Origin: Variovorax soli NBRC 106424
GTDB taxonomy: Bacteria > Pseudomonadota > Gammaproteobacteria > Burkholderiales > Burkholderiaceae_C
Reading direction: 5' to 3'
DNA length: 39,707 nucleotides
Assembly (NCBI RefSeq): GCF_001591385.1
Contig: NZ_BCUU01000048.1
Coordinates: forward strand, 1 to 39,707
Shown here in pieces: positions 1 to 7,325 of this stretch. Position numbers and translations under genes: made by a program. Each line of letters opens with the position of its first letter. The first letter of the stretch is position 1. The notes under the pieces were generated by a model, which was not told where the DNA came from, ran no database searches, and was given only the letters and a program-made list of their open reading frames with translations.

Positions 1-15
1 ATGGCGCAACACCGG

Positions 16-50
16 CGCCCTCACCCCTGCCCTCTCCCAGAGGGAGAGGG
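16..50 (+). repeat. REP-like GC-rich hairpin repeat, diverged copy
   Basis: A perfect hairpin with arms CCCTCTCCC (30-38) and GGGAGAGGG (42-50) around AGA, preceded by a C-rich CCCTCACCCCTG tail. The order (C-rich tail, 9-bp arm, AGA, 9-bp arm, then AG) is the same as in the repeat at 3350-3391, though the bases differ at several sites. It lies just upstream of the DUF2147 gene. The 5' end of the window holds no recognisable gene before base 77. Confidence 0.65.
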
Positions 51-76
51 AGCAAGACAAATCCAAGGAGTCGACC

Positions 77-517
77 ATGAAAGCAACGACCGCCGTCCTC
101 GCGCTTGCCGCTGCACTGTGCGCCGCCCCCGCCCTGGCGCAGGTGAGCCCGGTGGGCACCTGGCGCAGCGTCGACGACAAGACCGGCGAAAGCAAAGCCC
201 AGATCCGCATCGACGACAAGGGCGGTGCGCTGGATGGCCGCATCGAGAAAGTCCTGCGCAAGGACGCCAAGCCGGACGCCGCCTGCGATGAATGCACCGA
301 CGACCGCAAGGGCAAGCCCATGGTCGGCCTGAACATCATCCGCGGCGGCGCCAAGGCCGAGGGCAAGGACGTCTGGGAAGGCGGAAAGATCCTCGACCCC
401 GAGAACGGCAAGGAATACCGCGCCAGCTTCACGCCCATCGAAGGCGGCAAGAAGCTCGAAGTACGCGGCTACCTCGGCCCCTTCTGGCGTACGCAAACCT
501 GGACTCGTGTCCAGTAA
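77..517 (+). CDS. DUF2147 family exported protein
   Basis: Encodes 146 residues. The first 21 form a clear signal peptide (positive start, Ala/Leu-rich core, cleavage predicted after APALA), so the mature protein should be periplasmic. The rest fits DUF2147: an early GTWRS segment, a D-K-G strand pattern, a CDEC pair near residues 71-74, a G-G-x-I-L-D-P-x-N-G-K-x-Y segment, and a closing RGYLG-PFWRTQTW. The biochemical function of the family is not established. An AAGGAG ribosome binding site about 8 bases before the ATG supports the start. It ends 21 bases before the fadN-like gene and probably shares its transcript; in related bacteria such genes often sit beside beta-oxidation genes, which is recollection rather than something shown here. 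Confidence 0.85.
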   Translation: MKATTAVLALAAALCAAPALAQVSPVGTWRSVDDKTGESKAQIRIDDKGGALDGRIEKVLRKDAKPDAACDECTDDRKGKPMVGLNIIRGGAKAEGKDVWEGGKILDPENGKEYRASFTPIEGGKKLEVRGYLGPFWRTQTWTRVQ

Positions 518-538
518 CCCATTCAACAGATTCACACC

Positions 539-2938
539 ATGTCCAGATTCCAAGTGAAGAAAGTCGCCGTGCTCGGCGCCGGCGTGATGGGTGCGCAGAT
601 TGCCGCGCACCTGGTCAACGTGCGCGTGCCGGTCGTGCTGTTCGACCTGCCTGCCAAGGAAGGCCCGAAGAACGGCATCGTCACCCGCGCCGTCGAGAAC
701 CTGAAGAAGCTCAAGCCCTCGCCCCTGGGCGTGGCCAAGGACGCCGAGCTGATCGAGCAGGCCAACTACGAGGACGACATCGCCAAACTGGGCGAATGCG
801 ACCTGGTCATCGAGGCCATTGCCGAGCGCATGGACTGGAAGCTCGACCTGTACAAGAAGATCGCGCCCCACGTGGCCAAGCACGCCATCCTGGCGTCCAA
901 CACCTCGGGCCTGTCGATCACCAAGCTGAGCGAGGCGCTGCCCGAGTCGCTCAAGCCTCGCTTCTGCGGTATCCACTTCTTCAACCCGCCGCGCTACATG
1001 TTCCTGGTCGAGCTGATCAACACGCCGACCACGCAGCCTGAAGTGCTGGACCAGCTCGAAGCCTTCGTCACCAGCACGCTCGGCAAGGGCGTGGTGCGCG
1101 CCAAGGACACGCCCAACTTCATCGCCAACCGCGTCGGCATCGCCGGCATGCTGGCCACGCTGAAGGAAGTCGAGAAGTTCGGCCTCACGCCTGACGTGGT
1201 GGACGACCTGACCGGCAAGAAGCTGGGCCGCGCCAGCTCGGGCACCTTCCGCACCGCCGACGTGGTGGGCCTGGACACCATGGCCCACGTGGTGAAGACG
1301 CTGCAGGACAACCTGGACGAGAAGAGCGACCCGTTCTACCCCAACTTCGCCACGCCGCCGGTGCTGGCCGCGCTCATCGAAAAGGGCAACCTGGGCCAGA
1401 AGACCAAGGCGGGCTTCTACAAGAAGGCCGGCCGCGACATCCTGCGCTTCGACCTGGCCAAGGGCGAGTACGTGCCCAGCGGTGCCAAGGCCGACGAGGT
1501 CTATGGCCGCATGCTCAAGAAACCGGCTGCCCAGCGCCTGAAGCTGCTGCGCGAAAGCGAAGGGCCGCAGGGCCAGTTTCTCTGGGCCATCCTGCGCGAC
1601 AGCTTCCACTACGCCGCCGTGCACATGGCCACCATCGCCGAGAGCGCACGCGACGTGGACTTCGCCATGCGCTGGGGCTTCGGCATGCAGCAAGGCCCCT
1701 TCGAGCTGTGGCAGGAAGCCGGCTGGACGCAGGTGGCCACCTGGATCAAGGAAGACATCGACGCCGGCAAGGCGCTGTCGAGCGCGCCGCTGCCCGACTG
1801 GGTGTTCGAAGGTCCGGTCGCCCGCGCCGGTGGCGTGCACACGCCCGAAGGCTCGTGGAGCGCATCGGAAAGCCGCTTCGTGCCCCAGCGCCGCCTGCCG
1901 GTGCATGCGCGCCAGCTGTTCCCCGAGAGCGTGCGCGGTGCCAACGCACCCAAGGCCGAAGAGGCCGGCCGCACCATCAGCGACGAAGGCGACGTGCGCG
2001 TCTGGACGCTGGATGAGGAAGTGCTCATCGCCAGCATCCATTCGAAGATGAACGCCATCAGCCCCGACGTGGCCGAGGCGCTGGCCGGCGCCGTCGAGCT
2101 GGCCGAGAAGGAATTCAAGGGCCTGGTGATCTGGTCGCCGGACGACAAGTTCTCCGTGGGCGCCGACCTGCAGGCCATGCTGCCGGCCTTCGTGGTCGCC
2201 GGCATCGGCGCCGTCGAAGGCGCCGAGCAGGCACTGCAGGAAGTGATGCTGCGCATCCGCTATGCCGGCGTGCCGGTGGTCTCGGCGGTTCGTGGCATGG
2301 CGCTGGGCGGCGGCTGCGAGCTGGCCATCCATTCGTCGGCCCGCGTCGCCGCGATGGAAAGCTACATCGGCCTGGTGGAAGTGGGCGTGGGCCTCGTCCC
2401 CGGCGCCGGCGGCCTGACCTACATCGCCCGCCGCGCGGCGGAGCGCGCCGAGGCCTCGACCGGCACCGACCTGCTGCCCTTCCTCACCGAAGGCTTCACG
2501 GCGGCGGCCATGGCCAAGGTGGGCACCAGCGCGCTCGAATCGCGCCAGCTGGGTTACCTGCTGGACAGCGATGTGATCGTGCCGAACAAGGACGAGCTCC
2601 TGTACGTGGCGCTGCAGCAGGTGAAGGCCATGAGCGAAGCCGGCTGGCGCGCGCCGATGAAGCGCAAGTTCAAGGTGGCCGGCCGCTCGGGCGCCGCCAC
2701 CATCAAGGGCCAGCTGGTCAACATGAAGGACGGCGGCTTCATCAGCGAGCACGACTTCCACATCGCCAGCCTGATCGCCGGCGTGGTGACCGGCGGCGAC
2801 GTCGATGCCGGCACGCTGGTCACCGAGGAATACCTGATGACGCTGGAGCGCAAGGCCTTCTGCTCGCTGATCCTGCATCCCAAGACGCAGGAACGGATCA
2901 TGGGCATGTTGAGCACGGGAAAACCAGTCCGGAACTGA
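539..2938 (+). CDS. fadN: FadN-type 3-hydroxyacyl-CoA dehydrogenase / enoyl-CoA hydratase
   Basis: A 799-residue fusion for two steps of fatty acid beta-oxidation: hydration of enoyl-CoA and NAD-dependent oxidation of 3-hydroxyacyl-CoA. The dehydrogenase half comes first: Rossmann motif GAGVMG at residues 13-18, the SNTSGL and HFFNPP segments of 3HCDH_N, then the C-terminal dehydrogenase domains. The crotonase half follows (about 490-700) with oxyanion-hole segments FSVGAD and RGMALGGGCELA. Both hydratase glutamates are present, at about 594 (GGGCE) and 614 (GLVEVG), with the same 20-residue spacing as Glu144/Glu164 of rat enoyl-CoA hydratase. This domain order is that of Bacillus FadN (YusL), the reverse of E. 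coli FadB. The thiolase partner follows downstream, but a DUF559 gene now separates the two. A FadE-type acyl-CoA dehydrogenase might lie just left of the window. Confidence 0.93.
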   Translation: MSRFQVKKVAVLGAGVMGAQIAAHLVNVRVPVVLFDLPAKEGPKNGIVTRAVENLKKLKPSPLGVAKDAELIEQANYEDDIAKLGECDLVIEAIAERMDWKLDLYKKIAPHVAKHAILASNTSGLSITKLSEALPESLKPRFCGIHFFNPPRYMFLVELINTPTTQPEVLDQLEAFVTSTLGKGVVRAKDTPNFIANRVGIAGMLATLKEVEKFGLTPDVVDDLTGKKLGRASSGTFRTADVVGLDTMAHVVKTLQDNLDEKSDPFYPNFATPPVLAALIEKGNLGQKTKAGFYKKAGRDILRFDLAKGEYVPSGAKADEVYGRMLKKPAAQRLKLLRESEGPQGQFLWAILRDSFHYAAVHMATIAESARDVDFAMRWGFGMQQGPFELWQEAGWTQVATWIKEDIDAGKALSSAPLPDWVFEGPVARAGGVHTPEGSWSASESRFVPQRRLPVHARQLFPESVRGANAPKAEEAGRTISDEGDVRVWTLDEEVLIASIHSKMNAISPDVAEALAGAVELAEKEFKGLVIWSPDDKFSVGADLQAMLPAFVVAGIGAVEGAEQALQEVMLRIRYAGVPVVSAVRGMALGGGCELAIHSSARVAAMESYIGLVEVGVGLVPGAGGLTYIARRAAERAEASTGTDLLPFLTEGFTAAAMAKVGTSALESRQLGYLLDSDVIVPNKDELLYVALQQVKAMSEAGWRAPMKRKFKVAGRSGAATIKGQLVNMKDGGFISEHDFHIASLIAGVVTGGDVDAGTLVTEEYLMTLERKAFCSLILHPKTQERIMGMLSTGKPVRN

Positions 2939-2956
2939 CCCGCATTTCCTCTTCCT

Positions 2957-2998
2957 CCTTCCCCCTCTGGGGGAAGGCCGGGATGGGGGCAAGCAGCC
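2957..2998. repeat. Left 42-base inverted repeat flanking the DUF559 gene
   Basis: A hairpin with perfect 9-bp arms CCTTCCCCC (2957-2965) and GGGGGAAGG (2969-2977), followed by a 21-base tail. Read in reverse complement, the whole 42 bases match 3350-3391 at 40 of 42 positions. It ends one base before the ATG of the DUF559 gene. Confidence 0.9.
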
Positions 2999-2999
2999 C

Positions 3000-3416
3000 A
3001 TGCAAAACCAATCCACCCCCAACGCGCAGCAAAACGCCCGCGCATTGCGCCGTGACATGACCGACTCCGAGCGCAAGCTCTGGCGTGGCCTGCGCGGCGA
3101 GCAGTTGGGCGTGAAGTTTCGCAGGCAGCATCCGCTTGGCAGCTATATCGCCGATTTCGCCTGCCTCGATCCGAAGCTGATCGTCGAGCTGGACGGAACG
3201 CAGCACCAGGCAGAAGAAAGCTATGACGCGCGACGCGACGCCTTCCTGCGTTTGCAGGGGTTCGATGTGTTGCGCTTTGGATCGAACGAGCCATTCCTCA
3301 ATTTCGAAGGGGTGTTGCAGGCCATCGTCAATCGGCTGGATGAATTGACGGCCGCTTGCCCCCATCCCGACCTTCCCCCAGAGGGGGAAGGAGCCCAATC
3401 CAGGAGCCATCCATGA
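3000..3416 (+). CDS. DUF559 putative endonuclease in a repeat-flanked unit
   Basis: Encodes 138 residues of the DUF559 family, assigned to the PD-(D/E)xK nuclease fold related to Vsr mismatch endonucleases. Visible family features are the N-terminal LRRDMTDSERKLW segment, FRRQHPLGSYIADF with D52, and IVELDGTQH with E63, D65 and H69 as likely metal or catalytic residues, then a D-x-x-R-x-x-x-L-x-x-x-G segment and VLRF. The substrate is unknown. The gene sits between 42-base inverted repeats. The left repeat ends one base before the ATG, leaving no clear ribosome binding site. The reading frame runs through the right repeat, so the last 20 or so residues (a PHPDLPPEGEG stretch) are repeat-encoded and probably not part of the fold. 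The stop overlaps the thiolase start as ATGA. An alternative start is Met20 (3057). Confidence 0.85.
   Translation: MQNQSTPNAQQNARALRRDMTDSERKLWRGLRGEQLGVKFRRQHPLGSYIADFACLDPKLIVELDGTQHQAEESYDARRDAFLRLQGFDVLRFGSNEPFLNFEGVLQAIVNRLDELTAACPHPDLPPEGEGAQSRSHP
3350..3391. repeat. Right 42-base inverted repeat flanking the DUF559 gene
   Basis: Inverted copy of 2957-2998 with two mismatches (3353 and 3370). Its hairpin arms are CCTTCCCCC (3371-3379) and GGGGGAAGG (3383-3391) around AGA. It lies within the 3' end of the DUF559 reading frame and stops before the thiolase ribosome binding site (GGAG near 3402), so that signal is outside the unit. Confidence 0.9.
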
Positions 3417-4609
3417 AGCAAGTTCAAGACGCCTACATCGTCGCCGCCACCCGCACGCCCATCGGCCGTTCGCACCGCGGCTACTTCCGCAACACCCGTC
3501 CGGACGATCTCCTGGCCACCACGCTGAAGGCGGCGCTCGCCCAGGCGCCTGGCCTGGATCCGAAGGCGATCGAAGACATCATCTGCGGCTGCGCCATTCC
3601 CGAGGCGCAGCAGGGCCTGAACGTGGCGCGCATCGGCGCGGTGCTGGCCGGCCTGCCCACCAGCGTGGGTGGCATCACCGTCAACCGCTTCTGCGCATCG
3701 GGCCTGTCGGCCGTGCAGATGGCCGCCGACCGCATCCGCGTGGGCGAGGCCGAGGTGATGATCGCCGCCGGCGTGGAAAGCATGAGCATGGTGCCGATGA
3801 TGGGCAACTCGCCCTCGCTGTCGCCCTCGATCTTCGAGCGCGATGGCGACGTGGGCATCGCCTACGGCATGGGCCTCACGGCCGAGAAGGTGGCGCAGCA
3901 GTGGAAAGTCAGCCGCGAGGCGCAGGACGCCTTCGCGCTGCAGTCGCACCAGCGCGCCATTGCCGCGCAGCAGGCTGGCGAGTTCAAGGACGAGATCACC
4001 CCCATCGAGGTGACCGACCGCACCGCCAACCTGGAAACGGGCGAGGCCATCGCCAAAAGCCGCATCGTCACGCTCGACGAAGGCCCGCGCCCCGACACCA
4101 GCATCGAAGGCCTGGCCAAGCTGCGCACCGTGTTCGCCGCGCGCGGCTCGGTCACGGCGGGCAACAGCTCGCAGACCTCGGACGGCGCCGGTGCGCTGAT
4201 CCTGGCCAGCGAGAAGGCCGTCAAGCAGTTCGGCCTGACGCCGCTGGCGCGCTTCGTGAGCTTCGCCAGCAAGGGCGTGCCGCCGGAGATCATGGGCATC
4301 GGCCCGATCGAGGCGATTCCGGCCGCGCTGCGCTATGCCGGCCTCAAGCAGGACGACATTGACTGGTACGAGCTGAACGAAGCCTTTGCGGCGCAGTCGC
4401 TGGCCGTGATCAACACGCTGGGCCTGGATCAATCCAAGGTCAACCCGATGGGCGGCGCCATCGCCCTGGGCCACCCGCTGGGCGCCACCGGTGCGATCCG
4501 CTCGGCCACGGTGGTGCATGCGCTGCGCCGCAAGAACCTGAAGTACGGCATGGTCACCATGTGCGTGGGCATGGGGCAGGGCGCCGCCGGCATCTTCGAG
4601 CGCGTGTAA
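3413..4609 (+). CDS. fadA: Acetyl-CoA C-acyltransferase (thiolase, FadA-type)
   Basis: A 398-residue thiolase that would split 3-ketoacyl-CoA to acetyl-CoA and a shortened acyl-CoA, the last step of beta-oxidation. The nucleophilic cysteine is C94 in VNRFCASGLSAV. NEAFAAQ, H354 in GGAIALGHPLGATG and C384 in MCVGMGQG supply the rest of the active site. Length and motifs are normal. The ATG at 3413 follows CAGGAG at a good distance. An upstream in-frame TTG would only add repeat-encoded residues and was rejected. The start overlaps the DUF559 stop, so translational coupling is possible. It is the expected partner of the FadN-type enzyme at 539; thiolases of this type can also act in synthesis, but the neighbours favour degradation. 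Confidence 0.92.
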   Translation: MKQVQDAYIVAATRTPIGRSHRGYFRNTRPDDLLATTLKAALAQAPGLDPKAIEDIICGCAIPEAQQGLNVARIGAVLAGLPTSVGGITVNRFCASGLSAVQMAADRIRVGEAEVMIAAGVESMSMVPMMGNSPSLSPSIFERDGDVGIAYGMGLTAEKVAQQWKVSREAQDAFALQSHQRAIAAQQAGEFKDEITPIEVTDRTANLETGEAIAKSRIVTLDEGPRPDTSIEGLAKLRTVFAARGSVTAGNSSQTSDGAGALILASEKAVKQFGLTPLARFVSFASKGVPPEIMGIGPIEAIPAALRYAGLKQDDIDWYELNEAFAAQSLAVINTLGLDQSKVNPMGGAIALGHPLGATGAIRSATVVHALRRKNLKYGMVTMCVGMGQGAAGIFERV

Positions 4610-4653
4610 TCGGTGGCTACTGCGCGGGCGATCTGCGGCGTTGCGGGGCCCGT

Positions 4654-4694
4654 CGGGAAATCCTCACGACCTTCAAGGTCGTTCCGGTTTCCCG
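4654..4694. repeat. Two-tier intergenic hairpin
   Basis: Outer arms CGGGAAA (4654-4660) and TTTCCCG (4688-4694) enclose a near-perfect inner palindrome CGACCTT-C-AAGGTCG (4667-4681). Six-base unpaired segments lie on each side between the tiers. There is no T-tract, so it is not a standard terminator. It lies in the 158-base gap between the thiolase and hydrolase genes and may be an intergenic repeat family or an RNA processing site. Confidence 0.55.
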
Positions 4695-4767
4695 CCACCC
4701 GCGCCTTGCATCTCATCCCGCTCGCTACGCCCGATACGTCGCATTGATCCAAGTGACAGGAGACAGC

Positions 4768-5667
4768 ATGCAGACGCAAACCTTGCAGTTGGAAGATGGG
4801 GCGCGCATCGCGGTGCGCTGCTACGTGCCCCCGGGCGCACCGCCGCGCGCCAGCCTTGTCATCGGCCCTGCCATGGGCGTTCCCCAGTCCTTCTACGAGC
4901 CTTTTGCGGGCTGGCTGGCGCAGCAGGGCCACGCGGTCTGGACCTTCGACTACCGAGGCAGCGGCGACTCGCTGGAGGGCGCATCGCTGCGCGCCGTCAA
5001 GGCCGACCTGTTTGACTGGGCGCGCGACTACGAAGCGGTGATCGACGCCGCCAAGGCGGCACTGCCGGATGCGCCGCTGTACCTGCTGGGCCACAGCCTG
5101 GGTGCGCAGCTGCCGGGCTTTCTGCAAAAGCCGGAGCAGGTCGATGGCCTGGTCAGCATTGCGGCCGGCAGCGGCTACTGGCGCGAGAACGCGCCCAAGC
5201 TCAAGCGCAGCGTGCTGTACTTCTGGTTCGTGGTGGTGCCGCTGGCCACGCGCATCTGGGGCTACTTCCCGGGGCGCAGGCTGCGCATCGTCGGTGACCT
5301 GCCGCGCGGTGTGATCCTGCAGTGGCGCAAGTGGTGCCTCAACCCGCACTACAGCGTGGGCGCCGAGGGCGAGCTGGCCGCGCAAAGCTATGCGCGCGTT
5401 CGCTTTCCGCTGCTGGCCCTGTCGATGACCGACGACGAAATGATGACGCTGGCGGGCACCCGCAGCCTGGTGAGCCTCTACGCCAGTGCGCCCAGTGTGG
5501 TGGAACGCATTGCGCCGGCCGACGTGCAGGCGCGGCGCATCGGCCACTTCGGATTCTTCCGGGAGCAGTTCAGCAGCAGCCTGTGGCCCCGGCTGGTGGA
5601 CCAGCTGCAGCGCCTGGCCTCCATCGCTGCAGCGCAGCAAGCCGGCGTCGCGCAGAAGACTGCCTGA
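4768..5667 (+). CDS. Alpha/beta hydrolase
   Basis: A 299-residue alpha/beta-fold hydrolase. The nucleophile elbow is GHSLGAQ with S110. An earlier FDYRGSGDS segment, an acidic SMTDDEMM strand end and a C-terminal RIGHFGFF supply plausible Asp and His partners, so the triad looks complete. A hydrophobic VLYFWFVVVPLA stretch sits in the lid region. The closest type is the predicted esterase or acyltransferase-like hydrolases of betaproteobacteria; the substrate cannot be told. The frame is open well upstream, but the ATG at 4768 is chosen because ACAGGAGAC precedes it at the right distance and the fold begins there. It may be transcribed separately from the thiolase gene, since a 158-base gap with a structured hairpin lies between them. 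Confidence 0.8.
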   Translation: MQTQTLQLEDGARIAVRCYVPPGAPPRASLVIGPAMGVPQSFYEPFAGWLAQQGHAVWTFDYRGSGDSLEGASLRAVKADLFDWARDYEAVIDAAKAALPDAPLYLLGHSLGAQLPGFLQKPEQVDGLVSIAAGSGYWRENAPKLKRSVLYFWFVVVPLATRIWGYFPGRRLRIVGDLPRGVILQWRKWCLNPHYSVGAEGELAAQSYARVRFPLLALSMTDDEMMTLAGTRSLVSLYASAPSVVERIAPADVQARRIGHFGFFREQFSSSLWPRLVDQLQRLASIAAAQQAGVAQKTA

Positions 5668-5695
5668 GTTCCGGGCCGGACGCACACTGCGGCGC

Positions 5696-6517
5696 ATGAC
5701 GACCAGCACACATCCCTTCGACCAGGCCCTGCGCCTGTCGCACAGCGACTTGCGCGCGGGCCTGTTCAGCGGCCGCACCAGCCCGGCGTACTGGAACATG
5801 GTCGGTCCTTTCGGCGGCGCCACGGCGGCGATCGTCCTGCAGTCGGTGCTGCAGCATCCCGACCTGCTGGGCGAGCCGGTGGCCCTGACGGTGAACTTCG
5901 CCGCCGCCATCGAGGAGGGCGAATTCGAGGTGCAGGCCACGCCGGTACGCACCAACCGATCCACCCAGCACTGGACCGTGACCGTGTCGCAGAAGGGGCT
6001 GATCAACACCACCGGCACGGTGTTCACCGCCCTTCGCCGCGAGACCTGGGGCGCGGGCGACCTGCCCATGCCCGAGGTGCCGAGGCCGGCCGACGTGAAA
6101 CCCATCGCCATCGGCCCGCAGGGCGTGGCCTGGCTGCAGCAGTACGAGATGCGTCCCATCAGCGGCAAGCCGCCCGCGGAATGGGACGGCAGCGGCACGC
6201 ACAGCGAAAGCCGCCTGTGGCTGCGCGAGGCGCCGCCGCGTCCGCTGGACTTCACCTCGCTGGCGGCGATGAGCGACATGTTCTTCCCGCGTGTGTGGCT
6301 GCGCCGCGCCACGCGCGTGCCGGCCGGCACGGTGTCCATCACCACCTACTTCCATGCCGATGCGCGCGTGCTGGCCGAGGTGGGCACCGGCTACCTGCTG
6401 GGCCGCGCGCATGCGCAGCAGTTCTTCAACGGCTATTTCGACCAGAGCGCGCATCTGTGGAGCGAGGCCGGCCAGCTGCTGGCCACCAGCAACCAGATCG
6501 TCTACTACAAGGAATGA
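5696..6517 (+). CDS. Thioesterase-fold (TesB-like double hotdog) protein
   Basis: A 273-residue protein of the acyl-CoA thioesterase superfamily. It has the double-hotdog layout: an N-terminal half with YWNMVGPFGGATAAIVLQSV and TVNFAAAIEEGEFEV, and a C-terminal half with DFTSLAAMSDMFFPR, TVSITTYFHAD and QLLATSNQIVYY. It probably hydrolyses a CoA thioester or binds an acyl-CoA. The aspartate of AAMSD is at a position that often carries catalysis in TesB-like enzymes. The ATG at 5696, 28 bases after the hydrolase stop, is chosen because upstream residues are overlap with that gene; a clear ribosome binding site is not obvious. It belongs to the acyl-CoA cluster running to 8704. Confidence 0.75.
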   Translation: MTTSTHPFDQALRLSHSDLRAGLFSGRTSPAYWNMVGPFGGATAAIVLQSVLQHPDLLGEPVALTVNFAAAIEEGEFEVQATPVRTNRSTQHWTVTVSQKGLINTTGTVFTALRRETWGAGDLPMPEVPRPADVKPIAIGPQGVAWLQQYEMRPISGKPPAEWDGSGTHSESRLWLREAPPRPLDFTSLAAMSDMFFPRVWLRRATRVPAGTVSITTYFHADARVLAEVGTGYLLGRAHAQQFFNGYFDQSAHLWSEAGQLLATSNQIVYYKE

Positions 6518-6551
6518 GGCTGGCAGCCCCAGCCCACAAGGAGCCGATGCC

Positions 6552-7301
6552 ATGACCGCAACAGCCAAGGCCGCCCTGATCATCGGCGCCGGCGACGCCA
6601 CCGGCGGCGCCATTGCGCGCCGCTTCGCCAAGGAAGGCTATGTGGCCTGCGTCACGCGCCGCAGCCTCGACAAGCTGCAGCCGTTGGTGGCGCAGATCGA
6701 GGCCGAAGGCGGCCAGGCCCGGGCCTTTGCGAGCGACGCCCGCAAGGAAGAAGAGGTGGTGGCCCTCATCGAGCAGATCGAGGCCGAGGTCGGGCCCATC
6801 GAAGTGATGGTGTTCAACATCGGCGCCAACGTGCCCGAGAGCATCCTCACCGAAACCGCCCGCAAGTACTTCAAGGTGTGGGAGATGGCCTGCTTCGGCG
6901 GATTCCTCAATGCGCGCGAGGTGGCCAGGCGCATGGTGGCGCGCCCCATGCCGGCCAACGGGCACCGCGGCACCCTCCTGTTCACCGGGGCCACGGCATC
7001 GCTGCGCGGCGGCGCCAACTTCGCGGCCTTCTCGGGGGCCAAGATGGCCCTGCGCGCACTGGCCCAGAGCATGGCCCGCGAGCTGGGGCCGCAGGGCATC
7101 CACGTGGCGCACGTGGTGGTGGACGGCGCCATCGACACCGAGTTCATCCGCAGCAATTTCCCCGAGCGCTATGCGCTCAAGGCGCAAGATGGCATCCTGA
7201 ACCCCGAGCACATCGCCGATAGCTATGCCATGCTGCACCGCCAGCCGCGCGACGCCTGGACCCATGAGCTGGACCTGCGGCCGTGGTCCGAAAAGTTCTG
7301 A
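6552..7301 (+). CDS. SDR-fold protein lacking the catalytic tyrosine
   Basis: A 249-residue short-chain dehydrogenase/reductase fold. The nucleotide-binding turn is atypical (GAGDATGG near residues 12-19), NNAG is replaced by NIGA, and the active-site Y-x-x-x-K reads F160-S-G-A-K164 (TTC codon at 7029). The lysine stays while the proton-donating tyrosine is gone. The following segment, with QSMARELGPQGIHVAHVVVDG, is well preserved, so the gene is not decaying. I recall homologues with the same Phe, so this may be a subfamily trait, but I cannot check it. It may bind NAD(P) or acyl-CoA without normal redox chemistry, or use another residue. The ATG at 6552 follows CAAGGAG; it is 34 bases after the thioesterase gene and 24 before the next. 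Confidence 0.82.
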   Translation: MTATAKAALIIGAGDATGGAIARRFAKEGYVACVTRRSLDKLQPLVAQIEAEGGQARAFASDARKEEEVVALIEQIEAEVGPIEVMVFNIGANVPESILTETARKYFKVWEMACFGGFLNAREVARRMVARPMPANGHRGTLLFTGATASLRGGANFAAFSGAKMALRALAQSMARELGPQGIHVAHVVVDGAIDTEFIRSNFPERYALKAQDGILNPEHIADSYAMLHRQPRDAWTHELDLRPWSEKF

Positions 7302-7325
7302 CAAGACAAGGCAAAGAGACAAGCC

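Noticed and set aside
1..291. An open frame from base 1 encoding an Arg/His-rich peptide
   Set aside because: It overlaps the DUF2147 gene out of frame and reads through the hairpin repeat; there is no ribosome binding site or motif.
3000..3416. DUF559 gene as a restriction-modification component
   Set aside because: There is no methyltransferase or other defence gene nearby; the flanking repeats explain its presence better.
3221..4519. A 432-codon minus-strand frame opposite the thiolase gene
   Set aside because: The thiolase has full active-site motifs on the + strand; the antisense sequence is low-complexity shadow coding.
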